Shown in pieces: positions 17,533 through 26,239 of a stretch of DNA of 64,000 bases. The notes below the pieces were generated by a model. The model saw only the letters and a list, made by a program, of their open reading frames with translations, was not told the DNA's origin and made no database searches. This stretch comes from Ruegeria aquimaris. Lineage in GTDB: Bacteria > Pseudomonadota > Alphaproteobacteria > Rhodobacterales > Rhodobacteraceae. Numbering within the stretch: position 1 is the first letter of the stretch; every line of letters begins with the position of its first letter. The translations under genes were made by a program, and so were the position numbers. The DNA lies in assembly GCF_025751555.1 (NCBI RefSeq), contig NZ_JAOWLB010000014.1:1-64000 (forward strand). Reading direction: 5' to 3'.

Positions 17533-18483
17533 GTGCGTGACCTGAAGATCCCCGAGCAGCGCCACCCCGAAAAGGCGCATCGCCCCGATCAGTCGCAACC
17601 CAAGAAACCGGACTGGATCCGGGTCAAGGCGCCGGGGGGCAAGGGCTATGCCGATACCCGCCGGATCATGCGCGACAACAATCTGGTCACCGTCTGTGAA
17701 GAGGCAGGTTGCCCCAATGTCGGCGAATGCTGGAGCCAGGGCCACGCCACCATGATGATCATGGGCGAGATCTGTACCCGCGGCTGTACCTTCTGCAACA
17801 TCGCCACCGGGCGCCCGGATGCGCTGGACGCGTTCGAGCCGGGCCGGGTGGCGCATGCGGTGGAAAAGCTGGGCCTGAACCATGTGGTGATCACCAGCGT
17901 CGACCGCGACGACCTGGCCGATGGCGGGGCCGAGCATTTTGCCCAGACCATTCGCGCCATCCGGCATCGCAGCCCGTCGACCACGATCGAGATCCTGACG
18001 CCCGATTTCCTGAAATGCGCGCCCGAAGTGCTGGAGGTCGTGGTCGCGGCGAAACCGGATGTGTTCAACCACAACCTGGAGACCGTGCCGGGGCTGTACC
18101 CCGAGGTGCGCCCCGGCGCGCGCTATTTCCATTCGCTGCGCCTGCTGCAACGGGTCAAGGAACTGGACCCGTCGATCTTTACCAAATCCGGCATCATGGT
18201 CGGCCTGGGTGAGACCGAACAGCAGGTGCGCCAGGTGATGGACGACATGCGCGCCGCCGATATCGATTTCCTGACCATCGGCCAGTATCTGCAACCGACG
18301 CCGAAGCACCACCGGGTCGACCGTTTCGTTACGCCCGAGGAATTCGCGTCTTATGAGAAAGCCGCCTATGGCAAGGGTTTCCTGATGGTCTCGGCAACGC
18401 CGCTGACGCGCTCGTCCTACCATGCGGGCGACGATTTTGCGCGCCTGCGGGACGCAAGGCAGAAAAAGCTGGGCCTGGCCTGA
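17533..18483 (+). CDS. lipA: lipoyl synthase
   Basis: Radical-SAM enzyme that inserts two sulfur atoms into protein-bound octanoyl groups to make lipoyl cofactors for the 2-oxoacid dehydrogenases and the glycine cleavage system. From GTG 17533 it is 316 residues, the usual length in this family. It has the lipoyl-synthase cluster Cys55, Cys60, Cys66 ([12 protein letters not shown]) and the radical-SAM cluster Cys81, Cys85, Cys88 (CTRGCTFC). The frame is open from 17488, but [16 protein letters not shown] is the N-terminus I recognise. AAGGGAAA lies 7-14 bases upstream of GTG. Confidence 0.96.
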   Translation: MRDLKIPEQRHPEKAHRPDQSQPKKPDWIRVKAPGGKGYADTRRIMRDNNLVTVCEEAGCPNVGECWSQGHATMMIMGEICTRGCTFCNIATGRPDALDAFEPGRVAHAVEKLGLNHVVITSVDRDDLADGGAEHFAQTIRAIRHRSPSTTIEILTPDFLKCAPEVLEVVVAAKPDVFNHNLETVPGLYPEVRPGARYFHSLRLLQRVKELDPSIFTKSGIMVGLGETEQQVRQVMDDMRAADIDFLTIGQYLQPTPKHHRVDRFVTPEEFASYEKAAYGKGFLMVSATPLTRSSYHAGDDFARLRDARQKKLGLA

Positions 18484-18519
18484 CATCCGATGCGCCAGTG
18501 CTGACCGGCGCGGGCCGGG

Positions 18520-19404
18520 TCAGTTTGCGGGCAATGCCTTGAGATAGGCGGCGATTGCGGCGCGATCCTCGGGCGGCAGTTGCGCGGTGTTCTGGATCAC
18601 TTCGGCCATGGCGCCGCCGGCGCTGTCGAAATCGGGGGTAAACCCGGTTTCCAGGTAGTAGGCGATGTCCTCGGCGCTCCACTTGAGCGTCCCCGGCGTC
18701 AGGTCGGGAAAGCGGCCCTTGCTGCCCGGGATCGGACCGCCGGTCAGCCATTTGTCACGCTGCAACCCGCCCAGCGCGTCGCGCGGGGTGTGGCATTCGC
18801 CGCAATGGCCCAGCGCCTCGACCAGATAGCGCCCGCGCGTGACCTGCGCGTCGGCGGGGTCGGTCATCACCCAGCCTTTGCCCGTGTTGAGCTGTTTCCA
18901 CAGCCCCAGGCCCCGCCGGATGTTGAAGGGGAAGCCCACGTCATGCGCGCGGCTTGGCGTGTCCGAGACAGGCAGGGTGATCAGATAGGCGTGCAGATCG
19001 GCGATATCGCCCAATTCCGCATTGGCATAAGAAACATAGGGAAAGGCGGGATAATAATGCTGACCCTCGGGCGAGGTGCCGTGTAGCATCGCGTTGGCCA
19101 GGTCCAGCACGCTCCAGCCGCCGATCCCGTGTTCGGGTGAGGGCGAGATATTGGGTGCGTAGAATGTACCGAAGGGGCTGGCAAAGCCCTCGCCCCCGGC
19201 CAGCACCAGTCGCGCTTCGCCCTCGGCCCCCGGCGCGGCATGGCAAGAGGCGCAACCGGCGGCGGCAAAGACCAGCGCGCCGCGTGTGGCGTCGCCGGTT
19301 GTGCCGTCCAGAGTGCCATGGGCCACCTGTTCGGGCCGGGTGAGCAGCCAGAAAACCGCAATGCCCGCGACCGCGAGAATGGCGCCGATCCGCAGAAGCC
19401 GCAT
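18520..19404 (-). CDS. membrane-anchored diheme cytochrome c
   Basis: A 294-residue cytochrome with an N-terminal membrane anchor (about 5-22) and two class I heme-binding motifs: CASCH at 51-55 and CGECH in the C-terminal half (about residue 205). The architecture matches the cytochrome subunits of periplasmic dehydrogenases such as gluconate or alcohol dehydrogenase. No dehydrogenase gene adjoins it, so the electron donor is unknown. The frame runs on upstream through the next cytochrome gene in the wrong register, and ATG 19404 is the natural start. It is convergent with lipA and lies 56 bases below the cytochrome c' gene. Confidence 0.88.
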   Translation of the reverse strand: MRLLRIGAILAVAGIAVFWLLTRPEQVAHGTLDGTTGDATRGALVFAAAGCASCHAAPGAEGEARLVLAGGEGFASPFGTFYAPNISPSPEHGIGGWSVLDLANAMLHGTSPEGQHYYPAFPYVSYANAELGDIADLHAYLITLPVSDTPSRAHDVGFPFNIRRGLGLWKQLNTGKGWVMTDPADAQVTRGRYLVEALGHCGECHTPRDALGGLQRDKWLTGGPIPGSKGRFPDLTPGTLKWSAEDIAYYLETGFTPDFDSAGGAMAEVIQNTAQLPPEDRAAIAAYLKALPAN

Positions 19405-19460
19405 CCGCCCCTCCGTCTGAAAAAATACCGGTCCCAGTCTAACCGGGACCGGCGCGCGCG

Positions 19461-19937
19461 TCACTCTTCGGCGCGGAACGACTTGTGGCAGCCACCGCAA
19501 GAGGCGCCAACCGGGCCGATGGCGCCCCGCAGCGCCTCGAGATCGGTGCCGGCGGCGGCCTGAAGGGCCGCGACCGCCTCGCCCATCGCCTGCGACTTGG
19601 CGCCGATATCCGAATCGGCGGCCCAGATGGCGGGCAGCGCGCGGGTGCCCTCGACCGAGGCATTGTCCGACCCGGCGGGCCAGGCGGTGGGCATCCAGAT
19701 CGACTTGGCGGCGGCAAGGTTGTTGGCGGCCAGCGCGGCGGCCTCGGCATCGTATTCCGCCTCGCCCTTGGCCATGGCGCCCAGGATGCCGAGGTTGAAG
19801 GCGTAAAGCGTCATCTGCGCCTGGCGCGCCTTGATCTCGCGGGCGAACTCGCCCTGCGCGTGGCTTGCAGCAAAACCGACGCCGGTCATGGCGACCAGCG
19901 CGGCGGCTGCAACGGAAATTCTGGCTTTCGAAAACAT
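19461..19937 (-). CDS. class II cytochrome c (c'/c556 type)
   Basis: A 158-residue periplasmic protein with a signal peptide (about 1-23, cleaved after GFA) and a four-helix-bundle pattern. The single heme site CGGCH is at 147-151, close to the C-terminus, which defines class II cytochromes. Such proteins transfer electrons or bind NO. It is probably co-transcribed with the diheme cytochrome downstream, so the two may form one periplasmic electron pathway. It is divergent from a LysR gene that is a likely regulator. Confidence 0.92.
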   Translation of the reverse strand: MFSKARISVAAAALVAMTGVGFAASHAQGEFAREIKARQAQMTLYAFNLGILGAMAKGEAEYDAEAAALAANNLAAAKSIWMPTAWPAGSDNASVEGTRALPAIWAADSDIGAKSQAMGEAVAALQAAAGTDLEALRGAIGPVGASCGGCHKSFRAEE

Positions 19938-19975
19938 GTACCGTCTCCACTGTTGGATTGAAAATTGGCGACAGC

Positions 19976-20010
19976 GACTAGTTTATCTGTGATGGTAACT
20001 CGTAGTAGTC
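19976..20010. promoter_or_regulatory. imperfect inverted repeat between cytochrome c' and LysR genes
   Basis: AGTT (19980-19983) and AACT (19997-20000) are inverted with 13 bases between, flanked by a wider GACTA (19976-19980)/TAGTC (20006-20010) pairing. A dyad of this size between a LysR gene and its divergent neighbour is where such regulators usually bind. The match to the loose T-N11-A rule is only approximate. Confidence 0.3.
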
Positions 20011-20038
20011 AGAGTTTTTGTCTAAAGGGTACGTATTC

Positions 20039-20899
20039 TTGCACAGATTGAACTGGGATGATCTTCAATATGTTCTGGCCGTCGCGGATGCCCAAAGCGT
20101 GGCGGGTGCCGCGCGTGAGCTGGGGGTGAACCATGCCACCGTCCTGCGCCGGATCGCGGCGTTTGAGGAAAGCGTCGGAACCCAGGTGTTCGACCGGACA
20201 CCGCGCGGATATGCGCTGCGCCCTGATCGGCTGCGGCTGATCGCGGCTGCGCGGGAGGTTGGGCAGGCGGTCACCTCGGTCTGCAATCTGGCGGACGGAC
20301 TCGATGCGCCTTTGGGCGGGCATGCGCGGGTGACATCCACCGACACGCTGTGTCAGACGGTGCTGCCGGAAATCCTGTCCGAGTTGTGCGGCAAGAGGAC
20401 TGAACTGCAATTGTCGCTGATTTCCACCAACAGTCACCTGAACCTGTCGCGGCTCGAAGCCGAGCTTACGGTGCGGCCTGCGAAGGTCTTGCCCGAGGGA
20501 CTGGTCGGAGAGACGCCCGTGTCCATGCATTTCGCGGCCTATGCCTTGCCTGGTTGCGCCAATCTGGGCTGGCTCGGGTTCGACGGGGCGATGCGGCGGT
20601 CCACCGCCTGGGCATGGTTGGAGCCGCAGCTGGACAAGGGAAGGGTCGTTGCGTCGGGTGACAGCTTCCTGGTGCTGCGGGAACTGGTCGCCCGGGGCGT
20701 GGGCAAGGCGTTGTTGCCGGTGTTCGTGGGGCGCAAGGACCCGAGGCTGGAACGGATCGACATCGACCTGCCGGGCAACCTGGCCACGCCGATCTGGGTC
20801 GCGTGTCACGAGGATCTGGCCGATGTTCCCCGTCTGATCCGGATCCGCAAACTGTTGTGCGATGCGCTTGAGGCGCGGTCCAGGGATTTCGTGGCCTGA
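20039..20899 (+). CDS. LysR family transcriptional regulator
   Basis: A 286-residue LysR protein: winged HTH at the N-terminus (LNWDDLQYVLAVADAQSVAG then LGVNHATVLRRIAAFEESVG) and an effector-binding domain behind it. The HTH context resembles LysR regulators of the group acting on single divergent targets. I chose TTG 20039, which has AAAGGGT about ten bases upstream; TTG 20018 and 20048 are alternatives. It is divergent from the cytochrome c' gene and probably regulates the cytochrome pair, but its inducer is unknown. Confidence 0.85.
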   Translation: MHRLNWDDLQYVLAVADAQSVAGAARELGVNHATVLRRIAAFEESVGTQVFDRTPRGYALRPDRLRLIAAAREVGQAVTSVCNLADGLDAPLGGHARVTSTDTLCQTVLPEILSELCGKRTELQLSLISTNSHLNLSRLEAELTVRPAKVLPEGLVGETPVSMHFAAYALPGCANLGWLGFDGAMRRSTAWAWLEPQLDKGRVVASGDSFLVLRELVARGVGKALLPVFVGRKDPRLERIDIDLPGNLATPIWVACHEDLADVPRLIRIRKLLCDALEARSRDFVA

Positions 20900-20901
20900 G
20901 T

Positions 20902-21258
20902 TTACTTCAACAGATCAGAGACGATGCCGACCGCGTCGATCACGGTGCGGGAATCCTCGTAGATCGACACGATATCGTCATCAATCCGGATGTAGCGCTG
21001 ACCCGGCGGCAGCGGCTTGAGCTTCCATTTATCGAGATCGTCGATGTAATCGAACTTGAGATCGCCGGGGAGTTTTGCGCCTCGCGTGTAGCGCTTGATC
21101 TGGCCGGGCGGAATCACCTTGGGGCCGTTCGACTTGTCGATCTTGACCTTGTCGGCCCCCTTTGCCTTGCCTTTGCCCTTGTCATCCTTGGCCTCGGCAG
21201 TGCCGGTCGCAAATGCCAGAGACAGCATGCATAGAAATGCGGTCATACCTTTTGCCAT
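20902..21258 (-). CDS. RcnB-family periplasmic protein
   Basis: A 118-residue secreted protein with a signal peptide (about 1-21, AEA cleavage). After a Lys/Asp/Gly-rich linker comes a compact domain reading IPPGQIKRYTRGAKLPGDL and LPPGQRYIRIDDDIVSI, the RcnB-like fold seen in nickel/cobalt homeostasis proteins and CigR-like proteins. AAGGAGG precedes ATG 21258, which decides the start over an upstream in-frame Met. Convergent with the LysR gene, two bases apart. A metal-related role is an inference from the family. Confidence 0.75.
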   Translation of the reverse strand: MAKGMTAFLCMLSLAFATGTAEAKDDKGKGKAKGADKVKIDKSNGPKVIPPGQIKRYTRGAKLPGDLKFDYIDDLDKWKLKPLPPGQRYIRIDDDIVSIYEDSRTVIDAVGIVSDLLK

Positions 21259-21359
21259 GGCCAGAGCCTCCTTCTGCCGGGAAGCCAAGCCTAGCCCTGA
21301 CCGTGGTTGAATCAAAGGGTTTTCATGGCGGGTGGGGCGCAGTCCGTGACTGCGGCTCC

Positions 21360-21902
21360 TTACCCCTCGACGAAGCGGACCTTGCCGATGAAGGGCAGGT
21401 TGCGGTTGCGTTGGGCAAAGTCGATGCCATAGCCCACCACAAATTCATCGGGGATCTCGAAACCGATCCAGTCGGAGCGGAAATCCACCTCGCGTCGGCT
21501 GGGCTTGTCCAGCAGGGCGATGGATTTCAGCCGCTTGGGCATCCGGCTGAGCAACAGATGGGTGACATGGTTCAGCGTGTGGCCGGTGTCGACGATATCC
21601 TCGACCACCAGCACGTCGCGGCCTTCGATCGGGCTGCGCAGATCCTTGAGGATACGCACCTCGCGGCTCGATTCCATCGCGTCGCCATAAGAGGAGGCTT
21701 CGAGGAAATCGACCTCGATCGGCAGGTCAAGCTCGCGCACCAGATCGGCGATGAACACGAAGCTGCCGCGCAAGAGACCCACCACAACCAGCTTGTCGGT
21801 ATCGGCGAACTCGGCCTGGATCTCGCGGCACAGCGCCTCGATCCGGGCCGCGATGGCCTTGGCCGAGATCATCTCGTCAATCACATAAGCGCGGTCCGTC
21901 AT
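21360..21902 (-). CDS. hpt: hypoxanthine phosphoribosyltransferase
   Basis: Purine salvage enzyme that joins hypoxanthine or guanine to PRPP. 180 residues, the usual size. The PRPP-binding motif [12 protein letters not shown] is at 99-110, and the N-terminal [12 protein letters not shown] loop is present. AAGGGG lies before ATG 21902; the longer frame to 21986 lacks support. Divergent from the RatA/COQ10-like gene with 74 bases between. Together with guaA it represents the purine nucleotide supply genes of this window. Confidence 0.95.
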   Translation of the reverse strand: MTDRAYVIDEMISAKAIAARIEALCREIQAEFADTDKLVVVGLLRGSFVFIADLVRELDLPIEVDFLEASSYGDAMESSREVRILKDLRSPIEGRDVLVVEDIVDTGHTLNHVTHLLLSRMPKRLKSIALLDKPSRREVDFRSDWIGFEIPDEFVVGYGIDFAQRNRNLPFIGKVRFVEG

Positions 21903-21976
21903 CGCAGCCCCCTTGATCTTTGGCGCGCAACATACGACATGACGCGCCATTGTCATCAACAAATGCCCAAGGACAG

Positions 21977-22423
21977 ATGCCCACACATTCGGAAACCCGA
22001 CGCCTGCCGTATAGTGCCCAGCAGATGTACGATCTGGTTGCCGATGTGGCCAAGTATCCCGAGTTCCTGCCCTGGTGCGCGGCGGCCCGCATCCGCCGGA
22101 CCACGCCCGAGGGCGAAGCGGTGGTGATGGAGGCGGATCTGGTGATCTCGTTCAAGGTGTTCCGCGAGCGGTTCGGCAGCCGGGTGACCCTGTTTCCGGC
22201 GCAGATGCGTATCGACACCGAGTATCTGGACGGACCGTTCAAATACATGAAATCGGACTGGGCCTTTGCGGATGCGCCCGGCGGCGGCTGCGACGTGTCG
22301 TTTCATGTGGATTTCGAATTCAGGAACGCCCTGCTGCAAGGGGTGATCGGGATCGTGTTCAACGAGGCGATGCACCGGATCGTGCGCGCGTTCGAGGAGA
22401 GGGCAAGGGCGCTTTACGCCTGA
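21977..22423 (+). CDS. RatA/COQ10-like START-domain protein
   Basis: A 148-residue START/polyketide-cyclase-like protein: opens [20 protein letters not shown], then [14 protein letters not shown] and a long C-terminal helix ending [16 protein letters not shown]. The alphaproteobacterial family is labelled RatA or COQ10. By homology to eukaryotic Coq10 a ubiquinone-binding chaperone role is more likely than toxicity. No antitoxin gene is adjacent. ATG 21977 has AAGGA just upstream; the frame starts at 21920, but that part is not conserved. Confidence 0.85.
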   Translation: MPTHSETRRLPYSAQQMYDLVADVAKYPEFLPWCAAARIRRTTPEGEAVVMEADLVISFKVFRERFGSRVTLFPAQMRIDTEYLDGPFKYMKSDWAFADAPGGGCDVSFHVDFEFRNALLQGVIGIVFNEAMHRIVRAFEERARALYA

Positions 22424-22469
22424 ACGATGCCCTCTTTACGCGGGTCCGTCCGACGCTAGACTGCGCGTC

Positions 22470-23765
22470 ATGCCAGAGTTGACACGCACCCTTTCCGAAT
22501 TCGCCACCGGTTCCATCACCACGACACCCGCCGCCCGGCTGGTCACGTCATTGTCTGCCCTCGACTGGGTCGCGGTCGGCCGCGCAGGCGCCGAGGAGCC
22601 GGTCTCGCGGATCGTCCGCGACATGGTGCTGGAGGAGGGGGGCGCGGGCCAGGCGCGGCTGTTCGGAGGGGGCGCGGCGCCGCTGCGCGGCGCGGCGCTG
22701 GTCAATGGCACGGTGTCGCATGCGCTGGATTACGACGACACCCATTTCGCCCATATCGGCCACCCTTCGGTGGCGGTGTTTCCGGCCGCGCTGGCCATGG
22801 CCGAGGCACGCGACGCGGCGCTGGTCGAGCTGCTGGAGGCGGCGCTGGTAGGCATGGAGCTGTCGGTGCGCGTGGGGCTGTGGCTGGGGCGCGGGCATTA
22901 CCAGGCCGGGTTTCACCAGACCGCCACCGCGGGCGCCTTTGGCGCGGCGGCGGCGGCGGGGCGTCTGGCCGGGTTCACCGCCGCGCAGATGGCACAGGCG
23001 CTGGGACTGACGGCGACCCGGGCCGCGGGGCTGAAGGCGCAGTTCGGCACCATGGGCAAGCCCTATAACGCAGGGATCGCGGCGGCGGCCGGGATCGAGT
23101 CGGTGCAACTGGTGCGGCGCGGATTTGTCGCCAATCCGGACGCGATGGAAGGCCCGTTCGGGTTTGGGGCGACCCATCACGGGGCCGGGGACCTATCGGC
23201 GCTGGAGGGGTTGGGCGAGACCTGGCTCTTTGAGCAGGTCAGCCACAAGTTCCATGCCTGCTGCCACGGATTGCATGCGGTGCTGGAGGCGGCGCGCAGC
23301 CTGGATATCGCGGAACCCGAGGTGGCGGCGCTGACCGTGCGCACCCATCCGCGCTGGATGAGCGTGTGCAACCAGCCCGCGCCGACCACCGGGTTGGGGT
23401 CCAAGTTTTCCTATACCACGGTGCTGGCGATGCGGGCGCTGGGGCACGATACGGCACGGCTGGACAGCTATTCGGACGCGGTCTGTGCCGATCCGCGGCT
23501 GGTTGCGTTGCGCGAGAAGATCGAGGTGCGGGCCGATGACAGCCTGAGCGAGACCCAGGCGCATCTGGAGCTGCTGCGGCGCGACGGGGTGCGGCAGGAG
23601 GCGGAGCACGACCTGATGGCGCCGATGACCCTGTCCGCGCGCGAGGAGCGGGTGCGGGCCAAGGCCGTCAAACTGATCGGCGGGCGGGTGGCCGACGAGA
23701 TCTGGGCAATGCTGCGCACCGGCGGGCGCGCGGCCGATCTGGCGGCGCGCCTGGCGGTGGGCTAA
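22470..23765 (+). CDS. MmgE/PrpD family protein
   Basis: A 431-residue member of the MmgE/PrpD fold, which includes 2-methylcitrate dehydratase and several isomerases and decarboxylases such as cis-aconitate decarboxylase. It shows the family landmarks: ALVNGTVSHALDYDDTHF near residue 80, HQTATAGAFGAAAAAGRLAG in the middle and FKFHA-like HKFHACCHGLHA later on. No 2-methylcitrate cycle gene (prpB, prpC) is adjacent, so the reaction cannot be named. It lies 46 bases after the RatA-like gene and may share its transcript. Confidence 0.85.
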   Translation: MPELTRTLSEFATGSITTTPAARLVTSLSALDWVAVGRAGAEEPVSRIVRDMVLEEGGAGQARLFGGGAAPLRGAALVNGTVSHALDYDDTHFAHIGHPSVAVFPAALAMAEARDAALVELLEAALVGMELSVRVGLWLGRGHYQAGFHQTATAGAFGAAAAAGRLAGFTAAQMAQALGLTATRAAGLKAQFGTMGKPYNAGIAAAAGIESVQLVRRGFVANPDAMEGPFGFGATHHGAGDLSALEGLGETWLFEQVSHKFHACCHGLHAVLEAARSLDIAEPEVAALTVRTHPRWMSVCNQPAPTTGLGSKFSYTTVLAMRALGHDTARLDSYSDAVCADPRLVALREKIEVRADDSLSETQAHLELLRRDGVRQEAEHDLMAPMTLSAREERVRAKAVKLIGGRVADEIWAMLRTGGRAADLAARLAVG

Positions 23766-23788
23766 CGCGGGTATCGCGCGGGTCGCGC

Positions 23789-23828
23789 GATGCCTCCGGC
23801 GGGGAAATTTTCGGCAAGAGGAAGGAGG
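23789..23828. repeat. candidate dispersed extragenic repeat (copy 1)
   Basis: The stretch with TGCCTCCGGCGGGG followed by TTTTCGGCAAGAGGAAG resembles the tail of the element at 59380-59445 (CTCCCCCGGAG, TTTTCAGCGAAATGAAG). I recall related GC-rich elements being common between genes in Rhodobacteraceae. It lies in the gap after the MmgE/PrpD gene, next to the amt terminator. Confidence 0.45.
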
Positions 23829-23862
23829 GCGTGCGCGACCGGTTTGAATGGTCGTGGCCCAT

Positions 23863-23890
23863 GAAAAAAGCGGACCCGGGAAGGGTCCGC
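23863..23890 (-). terminator. intrinsic terminator of amt
   Basis: GCGGACCC (23870-23877) and GGGTCCGC (23883-23890) form a perfect eight-base-pair stem with a five-base loop. On the minus strand it is followed by six T residues (A-run 23864-23869 on the plus strand). It lies 40 bases past the amt stop and is the clearest intrinsic terminator on the minus strand of this window. Confidence 0.92.
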
Positions 23891-23929
23891 TCCTTGCCCG
23901 TTCGGGCGAGCGAGCGCGCCGAGGTGGGC

Positions 23930-25111
23930 TCAGCTGCTCATGTCATAGGCCCGCTCGCCATGGACGGAGAGGTCGAGCCCGTTTGTTTCGGTCTCGGCAT
24001 CTACGCGAAGCGGGGTAATGAGCGCAACCACCTTGATCAACACGATGGTGACAACGGCTGTGAAGACACCTACGATCACCAGCCCGCCCAGTTGTGCGGC
24101 CCAGCTGCCAGAACCGAGTACGGCGATCATGAGCGTGCCAAAGATGCCACCGACCCCGTGCACGGCAAAGACGTCGAGCGTGTCGTCGATCTTGAGCCAG
24201 TTGCGCACGAGGTTCACCGCCTCCTGACACAGGATCCCGGCGACGGCGCCAATGAGTAGTGCTGCGGCGGGGCCGACAAAACCGCTGGCGGGGGTGATCG
24301 AGGCGAGACCTGCGATGGTGCCGGTGACCAGACCCACCAGCGAGGCCTTGCCGTATTTGATCCGCTCCCACAGCGCCCAGCTGAGCGAGGCGGTGGCGGC
24401 GGAGATATGGGTGACGGTCAGCGCCATGGCGGCGCCGCCATCGGCGGCCAGTTGCGAACCGCCGTTGAAGCCGAACCAGCCCACCCACAGCATCGCCGCG
24501 CCGATCATCACGAAGCCGGGGTTGTGCGGCGGCGTGGTGCGGTTGCGGCGCGGTCCAAGGAAAACGGCGATGATCAGCGCGGCCAGACCGGCGGTTTCAT
24601 GCACGACGATGCCGCCGGCGAAATCCTTGACGCCGGTCTCGCCGAAGATGCCGCCATCGGCCAGCATGCCGCCGCCCCAGATCCAATGCACCACCGGCGC
24701 ATAGCACAGCAGCATCCAGAGGCCCGAGAAGGTGAGGACAAAGCCGAAGCCCACCCGCTCGACATAGGCGCCGACGATAAGCGCCGGGGTGATGATGGCG
24801 AAAGTCATCTGGAAGGCAAAGAAGAGGATCTCGGGCAAGGTGCCGCTGAGGCTGTCGACGGTCACGCCCGCCAGCATCACCTTGTCCAGCCCGCCCCAGA
24901 GACCTGATGTGCCGCCGCCAAAGGCGATAGAGTAACCCGCCACCAGCCACAGGATGCTCATCAGGCAGGCGATGGCGAAACAGTGCATGAACACGCTCAG
25001 CACGTTGCGGGCGCGCACGAGGCCGCCGTAGAACAGGGCAAGGCCGGGCAGGGTCATGAAGAGGACCAGGGCCGTGGCCACGATGATCCAGGCGGTATCG
25101 GCTCCGTTCAT
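23930..25111 (-). CDS. amt: ammonium transporter
   Basis: A 393-residue Amt-family channel with about eleven membrane segments. Family landmarks are present: TAWIIVATALVLFMTLPGLA at the N-terminus, GGLVRARNVLSVFMHC, DFAGGIVVHETAGLAALIIA (periplasmic Phe and pore His area) and the late GVGGIFGTLMIAVLG. It admits ammonium or ammonia under nitrogen limitation. There is no glnK-type PII gene next to it, unlike the common glnK-amtB arrangement, so regulation must act from elsewhere. A strong terminator follows. The ntr genes 3 kb away are the likely regulators. Confidence 0.95.
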   Translation of the reverse strand: MNGADTAWIIVATALVLFMTLPGLALFYGGLVRARNVLSVFMHCFAIACLMSILWLVAGYSIAFGGGTSGLWGGLDKVMLAGVTVDSLSGTLPEILFFAFQMTFAIITPALIVGAYVERVGFGFVLTFSGLWMLLCYAPVVHWIWGGGMLADGGIFGETGVKDFAGGIVVHETAGLAALIIAVFLGPRRNRTTPPHNPGFVMIGAAMLWVGWFGFNGGSQLAADGGAAMALTVTHISAATASLSWALWERIKYGKASLVGLVTGTIAGLASITPASGFVGPAAALLIGAVAGILCQEAVNLVRNWLKIDDTLDVFAVHGVGGIFGTLMIAVLGSGSWAAQLGGLVIVGVFTAVVTIVLIKVVALITPLRVDAETETNGLDLSVHGERAYDMSS

Positions 25112-25253
25112 GGGCCGCTCTCCTTTGCTGCGAAAACGAGTGGTGAGTGCGGTTGAGCGGAAATCGGGCGCGGGAAAAAGAGGCAGGCGGGTGCCGGGGC
25201 GCCCAAAAATGACGCTTTTGTCAAAGTGATTAATTTTTGCGCGGCTGTTCCGG

Positions 25254-25745
25254 CTATTTGCCTGTTTTGGGGTCGATCAGGGAAAGCCCCCGGTCCAGCA
25301 GCGCCAGCGCATGGTCGCGGGCGGCGCGGCGCACCGCGTCGCGGCCCAGGGCGCCGAATTCGATGGTTTCGGATTCGGTGGCGAAGCCTTCGCCCGACAA
25401 TCCGAAACAGACCCGGCCTTCGGGTTTGAATTCGGACCCGCCGGGCCCGGCGATGCCGGTGATCGCGACAGCCAGCGTGGCGCGCGAGAAATCGAGCGCG
25501 CCTTCGGCCATTTCGCGGGCCACTTCCTCGGACACGGCGCCATGGGCGTCCAGCGTCGTCTGGCGCACGCCCAGCATGTCGCGTTTGGCGGCGTTGGTGT
25601 AGGTGACAAAGCCCCGGTCGACCACGGCGGAACTGCCGGCAATGTCGGTGAGCGCCGCCATGACCATGCCGCCCGTGCAGCTTTCCGCGGTTGCGATGGT
25701 GACGTTTTGCGCCTTGGCGCGGTCCAGAAGAGCGGCAACGGTCAC
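25254..25745 (-). CDS. cinA: CinA C-terminal domain protein (NMN amidohydrolase)
   Basis: A 163-residue stand-alone CinA C-terminal domain. It carries the family blocks TIATAESCTGGMVMAALTDI, VVDRGFVTYTNAAKRDMLGV and AVAITGIAGPGGS. The domain deamidates nicotinamide mononucleotide, which recycles pyridine nucleotides (PncC activity). The GTG start at 25745 overlaps the pgpA stop by four bases (GTGA), so translation is coupled to pgpA. The longer frame upstream is the wrong register of pgpA and ispDF. Confidence 0.92.
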   Translation of the reverse strand: MTVAALLDRAKAQNVTIATAESCTGGMVMAALTDIAGSSAVVDRGFVTYTNAAKRDMLGVRQTTLDAHGAVSEEVAREMAEGALDFSRATLAVAITGIAGPGGSEFKPEGRVCFGLSGEGFATESETIEFGALGRDAVRRAARDHALALLDRGLSLIDPKTGK

Positions 25746-26239
25746 AGGCCCAGTACTCCGTGAGAGAGCCCTGCAAGCAGGGCGGTGCCGAGGGCGGCAA
25801 AAGCCCCGGCGATGATATCGTCGAGCATCACGCCCATAGGATCGCCGCGTCGGTCGGCGCGGCCCACCCAGCCTGGCTTGGTGATGTCGAAGAGGCGGAA
25901 CAGCACGAAGGCCGAGACCCAGCCGGGCCAGAGGACCGAGATGTCGAGCCCATGCAGCCAGGCGGGCAGCGAGATGGCCCAGAGCGCCAGGAACTGGCCC
26001 GCGACCTCGTCGATGACGATCTCGGAAGGGTCGTGGTCGTCCTGTCCGGCGGTCATCACGCCGGTGGCCCAGAGACCGCCCAGAAACGCGGCGAGTGTCG
26101 CCAGGGCAAGGGCGGGGAAGCCGCCCGCCTGATGGATGAGCCAGGCCAGCGGCAGCGCCGCCAGCGAACCCCAGGTGCCGGGTGCGGGGCGCAGGTAGCC
26201 GACACCGCCGACGGTGGCGATCAGTCGGGCCGCGGTCAT
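25742..26239 (-). CDS. pgpA: phosphatidylglycerophosphatase A
   Basis: A 165-residue membrane phosphatase that removes phosphate from phosphatidylglycerol phosphate to make phosphatidylglycerol. Family motifs include [17 protein letters not shown] near the start, [14 protein letters not shown] in the middle and [14 protein letters not shown] at the end, with acidic residues that bind the metal, plus hydrophobic segments. ATG 26239 overlaps the ispDF stop in ATGA. Middle member of the ispDF-pgpA-cinA unit, an arrangement found repeatedly in this family. Confidence 0.93.
   Translation of the reverse strand: MTAARLIATVGGVGYLRPAPGTWGSLAALPLAWLIHQAGGFPALALATLAAFLGGLWATGVMTAGQDDHDPSEIVIDEVAGQFLALWAISLPAWLHGLDISVLWPGWVSAFVLFRLFDITKPGWVGRADRRGDPMGVMLDDIIAGAFAALGTALLAGLSHGVLGL

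Noticed and set aside
21977-22423. Toxin of a toxin-antitoxin pair (RatA label)
   Set aside because: No antitoxin-like gene is adjacent, and the sequence fits the COQ10/START family.
25112-25253. Sigma-54 promoter upstream of amt
   Set aside because: The best GG/GC pair is spaced nine bases apart instead of the ten required, and NtrC here lacks the sigma-54 contact loop.
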